Shown piece after piece: positions 9,048 to 17,674 of a stretch of DNA of 64,000 bases. Each line of letters begins with the position of its first letter. Position 1 is the first letter of the stretch. The stretch comes from Acinetobacter pittii (lineage in GTDB: Bacteria; Pseudomonadota; Gammaproteobacteria; Pseudomonadales; Moraxellaceae). Below the pieces are notes generated by a model. That model was not told the DNA's origin and ran no database searches. It saw only the letters and a program-made list of their open reading frames with translations. The DNA is taken from the NCBI RefSeq assembly GCF_034064985.1, contig NZ_CP139249.1, forward strand, positions 2,852,001 through 2,916,000. Direction: 5' to 3'. The position numbers and the translations under genes are program-made.

Positions 9048-9353
9048 CTAGAGTTGAATTTGAATATCCTGTCCTTCAACACGAACTGGGTACGTACATA
9101 GGTTTCTACACCCTGGTCCACTTTTTAGCTCACCTGTCTGAATGTCAAAAATTGCTTCGTGCAATGGACATTCAACAGTCTGATCTTCGATAAATCCTTC
9201 GGTTAATAAGGCATACGCATGAGGGCAAACATTTTCGATAGCAAAGTAATTTTCATCGACAAAAAATACGCCTATTTTTTTCCCTTCAATTTCGATGGCT
9301 TTCGGCTCATCTTCGCTAACGTCACCCTGCTGACAAACTGAGATCCAACTCAT
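9048..9353 (-). CDS. Rieske [2Fe-2S] ferredoxin
   Basis: A small soluble Rieske ferredoxin of about 101 residues with the cluster motif C-P-H ... C-P-L-H (C43, H45, C62, H65 from the chosen start). It resembles BphA3/HcaC-type proteins that carry electrons from an FAD reductase to a terminal oxygenase. The frame is open to an ATG at 9368, but the ATG at 9353 has a GAGG box nine bases upstream and gives the usual N terminus. It is the first gene of the catabolic operon. Confidence 0.88.
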   Translation of the reverse strand: MSWISVCQQGDVSEDEPKAIEIEGKKIGVFFVDENYFAIENVCPHAYALLTEGFIEDQTVECPLHEAIFDIQTGELKSGPGCRNLCTYPVRVEGQDIQIQL

Positions 9354-9370
9354 ACCTTGCGTCCTCATTT

Positions 9371-9388
9371 TGTTTTATATACAAAACA
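9371..9388. promoter_or_regulatory. Inverted repeat in the catabolic operon promoter (IclR operator candidate)
   Basis: The sequence TGTTTTATATACAAAACA is an interrupted palindrome just upstream of the first catabolic gene and 190-210 bp before the divergent IclR-type gene. A TATAAA-like element lies within it on the minus strand. IclR-family regulators bind short palindromes in such divergent intervals, so this is a plausible operator or operator-promoter overlap. Confidence 0.4.
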
Positions 9389-9581
9389 TAATTTGATTTT
9401 CAAAACACAAGCTAAGCATAATCCTCTTGATCATTTTTTGTCAAAGTAAAAATAAATATAAAATTCATTGATTTATTAATTTTTAAATATTTTGTTACGT
9501 TTCAAGAAGGAAACAAAGTTTTAAATATAAAAATTGTTTTATGCATTTTTAACAATTACAATAGTTATAAAATAAAGCAGC

Positions 9582-10439
9582 ATGCCCCAAATTGAATCAT
9601 GTTTTATTTATAGGAAAATGACACGAATGAGCATAGCAATTGATGAAGATTCGCAAGAATCGGAAACAACAAAAAATGATGATCGATATTTAGTACCCGG
9701 ACTTGTACGGGGTTTAGCTATCTTGCAAGCATTTAATCAACAAGCGCAAGAAATGACCATTACAGAAATTGCTGAAATTTTAGAAGTGAACCGTTCTAGT
9801 GCATTTCGTCTGATCTATACACTCGAATCTTGTGGCTATTTAAGAAAAGCATCTCAAAAAACTTACGCTCTCGATTCAAAAGTTATGGAACTTGGTTTTA
9901 ACAGTTTATCTAAACTTTCATTACTTGATTTATCGACACCTTTAATGAAAGAACTACGTGACCAAACTAAACTCGCTGTACATCTTTCAATTTTAGAAGG
10001 CACTCATATTGTCTTTGTGAATAATATCCAGTCGATGGGAACCTTCACGAGCAACATTAGTCTAGGAACTCGCTGGCCTGCCCATGCAACCGTCATCGGT
10101 CAAATGCTTTTATCAGATTTACCTGAAACGGAAGTACGTCAGCGTTACCGCAATTTTAGTGATTGGGACAGTTTTTCTGATCTGACTCCAACCAATTTAA
10201 AAGCTTTATTGCAAAGACTCTCTTACGTAAAAACTCAAAAAACCATGGTGAGCTGGGGTCATTACAACCATGATATGGCAGCCTGCGCGGCGCCTATTTT
10301 TAAACAGTCAAATGGTAAAATGGTTGCTGTTATCTCTGTAAGTTGTCCAATTACGACTTATGATGAAAGAACATTTAAAGAAGATATCGCAAGTTTAGTT
10401 GTTGAAACAGCGAATAAAATTTCCAAATTTATTTATTAA
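9582..10439 (+). CDS. IclR-family transcriptional regulator
   Basis: A 285-residue protein with an N-terminal winged helix (VPGLVRGLAILQAF then ITEIAEILEVNRSSAFRLIYTLE) and a C-terminal effector-binding domain, the standard IclR layout. ATGs at 9600, 9618 and 9627 are alternative starts; residues before about 40 are poorly conserved by appearance. It is divergent from the catabolic operon and is the likely local regulator. The effector would be the substrate or an intermediate. Confidence 0.88.
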   Translation: MPQIESCFIYRKMTRMSIAIDEDSQESETTKNDDRYLVPGLVRGLAILQAFNQQAQEMTITEIAEILEVNRSSAFRLIYTLESCGYLRKASQKTYALDSKVMELGFNSLSKLSLLDLSTPLMKELRDQTKLAVHLSILEGTHIVFVNNIQSMGTFTSNISLGTRWPAHATVIGQMLLSDLPETEVRQRYRNFSDWDSFSDLTPTNLKALLQRLSYVKTQKTMVSWGHYNHDMAACAAPIFKQSNGKMVAVISVSCPITTYDERTFKEDIASLVVETANKISKFIY

Positions 10440-10440
10440 A

Positions 10441-10470
10441 AAAAGCGACGTGAAGTCGCTTTTTTTTAGA
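10441..10470 (+). terminator. Rho-independent terminator after the IclR gene
   Basis: The stem AAAAGCGAC / GTCGCTTTT closes a GTGAA loop and is followed by a run of T. It starts directly after the IclR stop codon. Confidence 0.85.
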
Positions 10471-10484
10471 TTTTATTTCATAAA

Positions 10485-10790
10485 TTAAAAATTACTTTTT
10501 AAAACGTTCTCATTCATATCTTTAAAGATAATTGTCGAATCATTTTCTTTAATATCAAATTTTAAATACTGCTCTTTAAACTGAATAATTGCATAAAACT
10601 CTTCGGCACCATCATCTAAACCGGTAGCAGAAATCTGGCTACCATGTGGAAAACCGTTGAGCCATGCAGCGTTATAAAAATCTGATACAGAATTAAATTC
10701 ACAATACTGTTTTGGCTCTGCCATTATTTTTGCAGCAATTTGATCAAACTGTTGTTGTTTATAGGCCTCTAAGCTCAACAACATGATCAC
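10485..10790 (-). CDS. Hypothetical protein
   Basis: A 101-residue soluble protein that I do not recognise. It has an N-terminal amphipathic part (LLSLEAYKQQQFDQIAAKIM) and a beta-rich second half (EEFYAIIQFKEQYLKFDI). It ends close to the IclR terminator, and its upstream neighbour pnuC lies only 8 bp away on the same strand, so the two are probably cotranscribed. No functional call is made. Confidence 0.65.
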   Translation of the reverse strand: MIMLLSLEAYKQQQFDQIAAKIMAEPKQYCEFNSVSDFYNAAWLNGFPHGSQISATGLDDGAEEFYAIIQFKEQYLKFDIKENDSTIIFKDMNENVLKSNF

Positions 10791-10798
10791 ACTCCAAA

Positions 10799-11380
10799 TT
10801 AAAGCTGGTTTGAGGCTAAAAGCTGTTTCTTTTTAACCTTTTCCCATTGATACCAACCATAAGCTGCCATCAAAACAAATGCTGCATACAAAGCGGCTGT
10901 TAAAAATAAATCTTTATAGATGAACATACCGACATAAATAATATCGACAAATACCCAAAGTATCCAAGTCGCAATATGTTTTCGGCTGGTCCAATACGTT
11001 GCAAGTAAACTAAATGCGGCAAGTTGTGAGTCGAGCATAGGAACTGCTGCATCAGTAAAGTTTTTAAGAATTAAGCCAAAAAGCAAGCCACCTACCGCGG
11101 CAATGATCATTTGAAAAATTGCAACTTTAGGAGCTATTGGCTCTATACGAATGTCATGATCTTGCTGCTTTCCTTTGAGCCAGTAGTAAAAGCCATAAAA
11201 ATTTACGACCATAAAAAAGAACTGCAAAATCGTTTCGCCATATAGCTTAAATTCGTAAAACAAATAGGCATATAAAACAAAGGCAAAAAAATTAAACAGC
11301 CAACACCACATATTACGGATTACCGTTAATCCGACTCCAATCAGGCTAATCAAGACTGCAAAGATTTCTAGAGGTGACAT
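10799..11380 (-). CDS. pnuC: PnuC-type nicotinamide riboside/NMN transporter
   Basis: A 193-residue protein with about seven hydrophobic segments. The region WLFNFFAFVLYAYLFYEFKLYGE followed by FYGFYYWLKG is the Trp/Tyr-rich core of the PnuC family, which takes up pyridine-nucleotide precursors by facilitated diffusion. Length agrees with the family. It is the upstream gene of a probable two-gene unit with the 101-residue hypothetical. No riboswitch or NrtR-like site was recognised upstream. Confidence 0.85.
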   Translation of the reverse strand: MSPLEIFAVLISLIGVGLTVIRNMWCWLFNFFAFVLYAYLFYEFKLYGETILQFFFMVVNFYGFYYWLKGKQQDHDIRIEPIAPKVAIFQMIIAAVGGLLFGLILKNFTDAAVPMLDSQLAAFSLLATYWTSRKHIATWILWVFVDIIYVGMFIYKDLFLTAALYAAFVLMAAYGWYQWEKVKKKQLLASNQL

Positions 11381-11625
11381 AAAAACAGCTGCTTATTGAG
11401 ATCAATTTGACGAAGTATTATGAGAAAAATATAAAGCGAAGCAAACTGCTAATTTAAATAAATGATGCAAATTGGCATTGTCTGAAGTTTTATTCTTTTC
11501 TAATGCTGTCGATTTATTTCAGTAGATAAACAAAAAATACTGATCAAGTCGCGAACAAATTATATTTGCTAGTTTTTAAACGATTGTTTAAAACATGATT
11601 AAAGACAAATAAAGAGCATGACAAT

Positions 11626-12414
11626 ATGTCAAATCAAGAAGGAAAGGTCAGCCGTGAAACTCGCGGACATATTTTTTTAATTGGTTTAGATCGGGCAGCA
11701 AAACGTAATGCTTTTGATAGTCACATGATCAAAAACTTATCACTAGCGCTCACCGAATATGAAAATAATGATGCCCTGCGCTGTGCTGTTATCTTTGCTC
11801 ATGGTGATCATTTTACGGCCGGATTAGATTTAGTTGAGTTACAACCCAAGCTCGCTACAGGTGTTTTTGATTTTAGTGAAAATGAGATTAACCCTTGGGG
11901 CACAATAGGCCGAAAGCTCAGTAAGCCTTTGATTGTGGCAGTACAAGGTTATTGTTATACAGCTGGTATAGAATTATTCCTCAACGCAGATATTACGATT
12001 GCGAGTGAAAATACACAATTTGCTCAGATGGAAGTTCAACGTGGCATCTTACCTTTTGGCGGAGCTACTGCGCGTTTTACCCAAGCCGCGGGTTGGGCCA
12101 AAGCCATGCGTTATTTACTCACTGGTGACTCTTTCGATGCAAAAGCAGCATTTGATATGAACCTGATTACCGAAATATGTCCAGAAGGTTCTCAGCTCAA
12201 TCGTGCAATAGAACTTGCTGAACATGTTGCGCAAGCTGCTCCTCTTGCTGTAAAAGCGACCCTCGCCTCTGCTCGTGAAGCTATTAATGAAGGTTACGAG
12301 GTTGCCTTTAAGCAATTGCAAAACCATCTTCAACCATTGCTCACAACAGAAGATGTTCAAGAAGGTGTGTTTGCCATGTTGCAAAAAAGACCTCCTGTTT
12401 TTAAAGGTAAATAA
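11626..12414 (+). CDS. Enoyl-CoA hydratase/isomerase (crotonase) family protein
   Basis: A 262-residue crotonase-fold protein. The oxyanion-hole loops are read in FTAGLDLVEL and in VQGYCYTAGIELFLNADI, and the acidic region MEVQRGILPFGGA follows. The C-terminal part (AAPLAVKATLASAREA) is typical of the family. It acts on a CoA thioester, but hydratase, isomerase or hydrolase activity cannot be decided. It stands alone with its own terminator. Confidence 0.85.
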   Translation: MSNQEGKVSRETRGHIFLIGLDRAAKRNAFDSHMIKNLSLALTEYENNDALRCAVIFAHGDHFTAGLDLVELQPKLATGVFDFSENEINPWGTIGRKLSKPLIVAVQGYCYTAGIELFLNADITIASENTQFAQMEVQRGILPFGGATARFTQAAGWAKAMRYLLTGDSFDAKAAFDMNLITEICPEGSQLNRAIELAEHVAQAAPLAVKATLASAREAINEGYEVAFKQLQNHLQPLLTTEDVQEGVFAMLQKRPPVFKGK

Positions 12415-12473
12415 TACCTGCTCAAGCACTGCGCTCTACAGTTTAAAACTTATGGGTATTCCGAAATTAGCGT

Positions 12474-12504
12474 AAAAAAAGCCCACATGATGCGGGCTTT
12501 TTTA
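12474..12504. terminator. Bidirectional terminator between the crotonase gene and pgaD
   Basis: A run of A, then GCCC, a nine-base loop, GGGC and a run of T. It lies between two converging genes and has A/T tracts on both sides, so it can serve both. Confidence 0.75.
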
Positions 12505-12514
12505 TTAATTGGCT

Positions 12515-12934
12515 TTATTCAACTCTAATGATTTTACCTAGTTCATCATGGTGAACGACTGTAATTTTCTGACTACGTCCCTGCTCAATTTCATGTTCAG
12601 GTAAATCAAAATAGCGCGCATAATCATCAGTCTGTTTTGCTTTAAGCGCATTACCACCAACACGATGCTCAGGCAGCACATGACTCCACAACAATAAACA
12701 AATTGCACAAGCAATTAACGCAGTAATACCATGTTCAATGCCTAAACCAAAGGCACTAAACAAACGGTGAACCAAATGTGTTTTTTGGAGCTCAGCCAAA
12801 ACCCAGATCAGTACAAATGGACGCCACAGCAACAACCAAACCGCCCACATCATGGCTGTGCTTGTTGTAGAAGCATAGCGCTTATGCCATGGTAATTGAC
12901 GGCGTAAATCAATAATCAACGAATTTGTCTTCAT
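12515..12934 (-). CDS. pgaD: PgaD, accessory subunit of poly-N-acetylglucosamine synthase
   Basis: A 139-residue inner-membrane protein with two hydrophobic segments (about 28-50 and 65-85) followed by a cytoplasmic tail rich in charged residues. It is assigned mainly by position: the last gene after pgaB and pgaC. Size and topology match PgaD, which binds PgaC and supports polymerisation in response to cyclic di-GMP. Confidence 0.8.
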   Translation of the reverse strand: MKTNSLIIDLRRQLPWHKRYASTTSTAMMWAVWLLLWRPFVLIWVLAELQKTHLVHRLFSAFGLGIEHGITALIACAICLLLWSHVLPEHRVGGNALKAKQTDDYARYFDLPEHEIEQGRSQKITVVHHDELGKIIRVE

Positions 12935-13017
12935 TTCTCTCTTTACCTAACGAAGTGCTGTGGTTTTCCCCAGACATCAATACAGCACGATCTTTAAAAT
13001 CTCATGACTCTTGCATT

Positions 13018-14277
13018 TCATCCACGAATGCCCCGATCCGGGCTCACCCAACGCGCACGTTTCTCATCTCCACGTTTTAAAACTTTTGGAAATGCCACAA
13101 TAGTTGCCGAGATGGTGATTAGCCAAAAGACCAATGGATACCAGATCATCCAGAAATAGTTTTTTCCTAGATTTGGTTCATAACGACTATCCATCCATTT
13201 GCTTAAAGCAAACTGAATGAGACAGGTTGCCCCCAATAAAATACCGCTACCATACGGTAAAAATGGAGAGCTCACAACGGCTAAAGCAGGGACCGGTAAA
13301 ATAAAATGTACCAACCATAATAAAGCCATCGCGAGCATTAAATATGACCAAACTAAGGTTAAGCAAAGCTCAAACATTAAAGGCCATAAAAAATTTAATT
13401 TTGGTTTGGTGAACACATCAATATTTTTAATTAATACCTGTGCCCCACCCATAGCCCAACGTAAACGTTGTTTCCACAAACCGTTTAAAGTTTCAGGCAT
13501 TAAAATCCAGACCAAGGCATTCGGTTCAAAACGAATGTCCCAACCTGCTCGCTGCAATTTCCAAGTAATATCGATATCTTCAGTCAACATATTTGGAGAC
13601 CAATAATCCACTTGGTGAACAGCGCTCTTACGAAAAGCGGTAATCACACCCGATACGGTAAATAAGCGCCCAAAGGTACGTTGTGCACGTTTAATCATGC
13701 CAACAATCGAAGAAAACTCACCGACCTGAATACGCCCTAGCAAAGTTGAGCGAGTACGAATACGCGGGTTACCTGTAACCGCTGCAACTGTTGGATTTTC
13801 CTGAAAATGACGAATCATCCACTTTGCTGCATGAGGATCAAGTAAAGCATCGCCATCAATACCAATTAAAAACTCGGCATCGGTCATTAAGCTTCCGGCT
13901 TGCAACCCCATAGCTTTACCTTGGTTTTGAGCCAAATGAACAACACGTAGTTTTTCATGTTGTGCTGCTAAACGGTCGAGTACCTCGCCTGTATTGTCCG
14001 AGCTACCATCATTAATCGCAATCACTTCAAAATGAGGATAGTCCAGTTTTAATGCATGGCTAATGGTTTCTTCTGCATTATCCCCTTCATTAAAACAAGG
14101 AATTAACACAGCGACTTTTGGATAACTCTCTAATGGAGCTGGTTGATCGTAAGGCGGGGCCTGACGTTCTTTCCAATAGAAAATGATCGCGCCAATCATC
14201 CATAAATACGACATGAATAATGGATAATAGAAAACGAATTTTAAGGCATGCGACCATATTGCAGCAAAGATTGTCAT
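13018..14277 (-). CDS. pgaC: PgaC, poly-beta-1,6-N-acetylglucosamine synthase
   Basis: A 419-residue membrane glycosyltransferase of family 2. N-terminal membrane segments are followed by the GT-A domain with CFNEGDNAEETI, the metal-binding GIDGDALLDP, TEDIDITWKL and the acceptor-site motif QRLRW. Four hydrophobic segments close the protein. It polymerises UDP-GlcNAc into the biofilm polysaccharide PNAG. It is 13 bp downstream of pgaB. Confidence 0.9.
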   Translation of the reverse strand: MTIFAAIWSHALKFVFYYPLFMSYLWMIGAIIFYWKERQAPPYDQPAPLESYPKVAVLIPCFNEGDNAEETISHALKLDYPHFEVIAINDGSSDNTGEVLDRLAAQHEKLRVVHLAQNQGKAMGLQAGSLMTDAEFLIGIDGDALLDPHAAKWMIRHFQENPTVAAVTGNPRIRTRSTLLGRIQVGEFSSIVGMIKRAQRTFGRLFTVSGVITAFRKSAVHQVDYWSPNMLTEDIDITWKLQRAGWDIRFEPNALVWILMPETLNGLWKQRLRWAMGGAQVLIKNIDVFTKPKLNFLWPLMFELCLTLVWSYLMLAMALLWLVHFILPVPALAVVSSPFLPYGSGILLGATCLIQFALSKWMDSRYEPNLGKNYFWMIWYPLVFWLITISATIVAFPKVLKRGDEKRARWVSPDRGIRG

Positions 14278-14290
14278 GTTTTAGCCTCAA

Positions 14291-16285
14291 CTACGGCACA
14301 AGACGAGATGATTTTTCAGCAAATGCTTTATGCATTGTGTTCACATCCGGATGATCTTTAATTGGGTCATCTGGGTAATATCCAACATGCATGACACCTT
14401 GCTGATAAAGAGAATGAATTGTTGCGGCCATTTCAGTTGAAGGTACCTTTTCGTTTTTACGCCAGTCAGTTGCCTGTAATTCAAAAACGGTTTTCTTAAT
14501 GCCATTTGGATATTGTTTCACGCGATCAACCATATCTTTATAGAACTGATCAGCATTATCTACCTGTTCCATATAAGGCATTGCCATAATAGCCGTAAAG
14601 TCATAGCGTTTTAACGACTCTTCAAGCGATTGTGAATACCAGTTTTCTGCATATGGTTTTAAAGCAACTTGCGCATACAAATTACGTGCAGTCATCAAGA
14701 ATGGTTCATATTGTCGCACGTCATCAACAAGTTGCATTGCAAAATCATCTAGATATTTTGTCTTATATGCCGTCCATTTTTGCAAATCTTGATCGTTATC
14801 ACGAATTTTTGCCAAATCGGTTGGTAAACCTTGTTTCGCATAAGCTTTTAAGGCATCTGGGCTTGCATCTTCATAGTCAGATAAGGTGACATCGTCATGG
14901 AATAAAATTCCGTTAAATGAAGATGACTTAGCCAAATCTTGATAAATCTCACGAATAGTTTGGCGTGCGTCTGCTGAGAACGGACTTAAACGGATATACC
15001 CCATGTTGAGGTGTTCACCAGCTTTTGCTTGCTCTGTCACCACCAACTCCTTAGAAACAGGATCAGTTTTTGGTAGTTCCCATGCCAATAAAGGCATCCA
15101 TGCATAAATACGACTTACAGGCGTACGGGTTTGAATTTGCCATGCTACACGGTTAAACAAGTCAGCACGCATTGGAATATGTCGGTTCGGGAAATAAACC
15201 ATATCGGCAGAACCATTCGCATCTGGGTCTGAAAAAGCCTGTAAATAAACGGTATTTACACCCATCGCATTAATTCGGTCTAACAAGTGACCTAAATTAC
15301 GCTCTTGCTGTTTCGGGTCCGGGTCATAAATATAGTCCAGATCGACATGCATAATTTTTTGCGGACGGTTGTTATCCGTTAAATTCAATTCACGATTTTT
15401 AATTTCTTGAGCCAAATCATCAGTCGTCATATCGCCTTCTACCAAAATACGGCTCATATTTTGTAGAGATTGTTTTGCGTGATCAGCCCCATCATCCAGT
15501 GTAATAGTCACTGGCATACCCAATTTTTTCGCAATTTGGACAGTTTGCATATTATAGCGACCATATGGCCACACCATAATACGTGGTGAACGTAAGCCAT
15601 GTGCTTTGAGTAGCTCGTTATTTTTCTTTAAGTCGTTATAGATACGTGATTGATATTGTTCATCGTTCTCGTAGGTTTGAGTTTTAACATCATAAAAACG
15701 AGTTGTTGCAGCTGGTTCAGAGTTACCTTGCGGGTTGCCTGTAATACCGCGGTGTAAATGATAGCTATGGCTTGCAATTTCTACAAAACCACTATCCTGC
15801 ATCTCTTTCAGCTCACCCCAGCTTAAGATTTTATCACGTGGGATTTCTTCCCCTGAAAAATCAACTTTCTGCCCTGCTTTTGGTTCTAACCATGAACCTA
15901 CAACAGCTAGAACAACCGGAATTTTTTTAGCTTTAATGACTGGATAAGCATTTTGATAAAAAGATTGATAACCATCATCTACAGTTAATAAAACTGGTTT
16001 TGTAGGCAGTTGAGCCTTACCCTGATGAGCACGGATCAACTGATCAACCGTAATAAAATGGAATCCGTTTTTTTGTAGCCATTCAACGTGCTGTGTAAAT
16101 TGTTGAGTGGTCACTGCATATTGAGGAATTAAGGCATTTTTAGTATCGGTAATTTCATGATAACCAATCACCGTAAGTGTTGAAGCGTCCAGTTTAGGTG
16201 GTTTAGCTAATGCCATGCCTGACAAACCTGCCAAGGCCAAGCCAAGTGATATGTTCAACAAAGGAGATGCAAAGCGGATAGTCAT
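14291..16285 (-). CDS. pgaB: PgaB, poly-N-acetylglucosamine N-deacetylase and hydrolase
   Basis: About 664 residues from the chosen ATG at 16285 (the frame is open to 16306). An N-terminal signal peptide ends near GMALAKPP and has no lipobox Cys, unlike the lipoprotein form of Escherichia coli. The polysaccharide deacetylase domain shows TVDDGYQSFYQ and ASHSYHLHRG; the C-terminal half (HVDLDYIYD onward) is the glycoside-hydrolase-like domain. Full length matches the two-domain PgaB. No pgaA gene lies upstream; the next gene is an FKBP. Confidence 0.9.
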   Translation of the reverse strand: MTIRFASPLLNISLGLALAGLSGMALAKPPKLDASTLTVIGYHEITDTKNALIPQYAVTTQQFTQHVEWLQKNGFHFITVDQLIRAHQGKAQLPTKPVLLTVDDGYQSFYQNAYPVIKAKKIPVVLAVVGSWLEPKAGQKVDFSGEEIPRDKILSWGELKEMQDSGFVEIASHSYHLHRGITGNPQGNSEPAATTRFYDVKTQTYENDEQYQSRIYNDLKKNNELLKAHGLRSPRIMVWPYGRYNMQTVQIAKKLGMPVTITLDDGADHAKQSLQNMSRILVEGDMTTDDLAQEIKNRELNLTDNNRPQKIMHVDLDYIYDPDPKQQERNLGHLLDRINAMGVNTVYLQAFSDPDANGSADMVYFPNRHIPMRADLFNRVAWQIQTRTPVSRIYAWMPLLAWELPKTDPVSKELVVTEQAKAGEHLNMGYIRLSPFSADARQTIREIYQDLAKSSSFNGILFHDDVTLSDYEDASPDALKAYAKQGLPTDLAKIRDNDQDLQKWTAYKTKYLDDFAMQLVDDVRQYEPFLMTARNLYAQVALKPYAENWYSQSLEESLKRYDFTAIMAMPYMEQVDNADQFYKDMVDRVKQYPNGIKKTVFELQATDWRKNEKVPSTEMAATIHSLYQQGVMHVGYYPDDPIKDHPDVNTMHKAFAEKSSRLVP

Positions 16286-16498
16286 GAAATAGCGTCTCAA
16301 TATCAATATAGATTATTTATGTGAAATTTGATGTTAAGCCACAAACTTTTTGAAATTTGGTCTTAATATCACACTGCCTATAAATGAACAGTTTTTCAGT
16401 CAGCATTTATAATCAAATAATCTGAAAATAATCTTAAATATTCAAAAAGCTAAAATATAAATTAATAATGTATTTATATTTAAAGCTCATATAAACAA

Positions 16499-16521
16499 GA
16501 AAGCCCCCTAAAGGGCTTTAA
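16499..16521 (-). terminator. Terminator of the FKBP gene
   Basis: On the minus strand, AAAGCCC and GGGCTTT arms enclose a six-base loop and are followed by a T-rich stretch. It starts about 9 bp after the FKBP stop codon. Confidence 0.75.
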
Positions 16522-16528
16522 ATTTTCA

Positions 16529-16867
16529 CTAGTCACGAGTTTTGACATCAAATAATTCAATTTCAAAAATTAAATTAGAATTAGCAGGAATAATCTTACC
16601 CATTTTACGCTCACCATAAGCTAAATGAGCAGGCACGATGAGTTTACGCTTGCCGCCAACTTTCATTCCCATAATGCCTTGGTCCCAACCTTTAATTACA
16701 CGGCCTGTGCCAATTACGCATTCAAAATAATTACCGCGGTCAATTGAAGAATCAAATTTTGTGCCGTCTTCTAACCAACCTGTGTAGTGAGTTGTAATCA
16801 AAGCACCTTTAACCGCTTCTTTGCCTTCGCCTACTTTTAAATCGATAATTTCTAATTCATTTGACAT
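16529..16867 (-). CDS. FKBP-type peptidyl-prolyl cis-trans isomerase
   Basis: A single-domain FKBP of 112 residues without a signal peptide. The family core is visible in order: YTGWLEDGTKFDSS, VIKGWDQGIMGMKVGGKRKL, AYGERKMGKIIPANSNLIFEIEL. It catalyses proline isomerisation in the cytoplasm. It is a single gene with its own terminator. Confidence 0.93.
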   Translation of the reverse strand: MSNELEIIDLKVGEGKEAVKGALITTHYTGWLEDGTKFDSSIDRGNYFECVIGTGRVIKGWDQGIMGMKVGGKRKLIVPAHLAYGERKMGKIIPANSNLIFEIELFDVKTRD

Positions 16868-16954
16868 GGTTTACCCCTTAATCTGAATCTTTAAAATCGC
16901 AATTGGTACTTAGTGTACCAACTGAATCTGTAGAATTTGTTGCGCTTTTCTATG

Positions 16955-17485
16955 TTACTGTAACTGTGTCCACACAACACTTGCCTGACCCTTTTCACCT
17001 AAAAGCGTCCACTCGTTGTCCATGACATTTAATTGAAGCTGCATTGTACGTTCACAAAGTTGTTCAAGCTCTGCTGTACTTTGAGGGGCAATTTGCCACA
17101 CCTGAACGTTACTTAACGTTTTAATTTTACTGTTTCGTTTCCACCATTCTTCGACTTGTGTGCCATACACAACAAGTGCAACTGTTTTACAGCGCGCACT
17201 GGCTTTTTTGACTTTATCTTCGGATGGTAATCCAACTTCAATCCATGTTTCTAACTGACCCGTTAAATCTTTTTGCCATAACGCTGGCTCATCAGTTTCA
17301 AAAAGGTCTTTAGTAAACTCAAGCTCATCACTTGCGAAACGGGCAAAAGCCATCAAACGAACCATTAAGCGTTCTAAAGTTTCCGAAGGATGCAAGGCAA
17401 GCGTCAGTTGATAATCACCATAAATATGGTCATCCATATTGGCAATATTCAAGTCTGCCTTATAAATTGTTGCTTTAAGCGCCAT
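16955..17485 (-). CDS. yaeQ: YaeQ-family protein
   Basis: About 176 residues from the ATG at 17485 (the frame is open to 17557, but MALKATIYKADLNIANMD is the conserved N terminus). The motif YGDYQLTLALHPSETLERLMVRLMAFA and the later WIEVGLPSEDKVKKAS are typical of YaeQ, a protein with a restriction-endonuclease-like fold and unclear function. It is transcribed alone. Confidence 0.85.
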   Translation of the reverse strand: MALKATIYKADLNIANMDDHIYGDYQLTLALHPSETLERLMVRLMAFARFASDELEFTKDLFETDEPALWQKDLTGQLETWIEVGLPSEDKVKKASARCKTVALVVYGTQVEEWWKRNSKIKTLSNVQVWQIAPQSTAELEQLCERTMQLQLNVMDNEWTLLGEKGQASVVWTQLQ

Positions 17486-17674
17486 GATTAATATGTCCAA
17501 AAATTTGGCGCTAAGGATACTCGATTTTGGGTAAAAAATTATAAAAAAACTGAACAATGCAAAGCCTCGTCACGTGAAATTTGCATATTCTTCCAAAACG
17601 CTCAGCTTATTTTATAGTTGGCCGACTTTTTGCTTGAAAGAGAAATATTCTCCTCTTGCTAAAATTGATGACTT

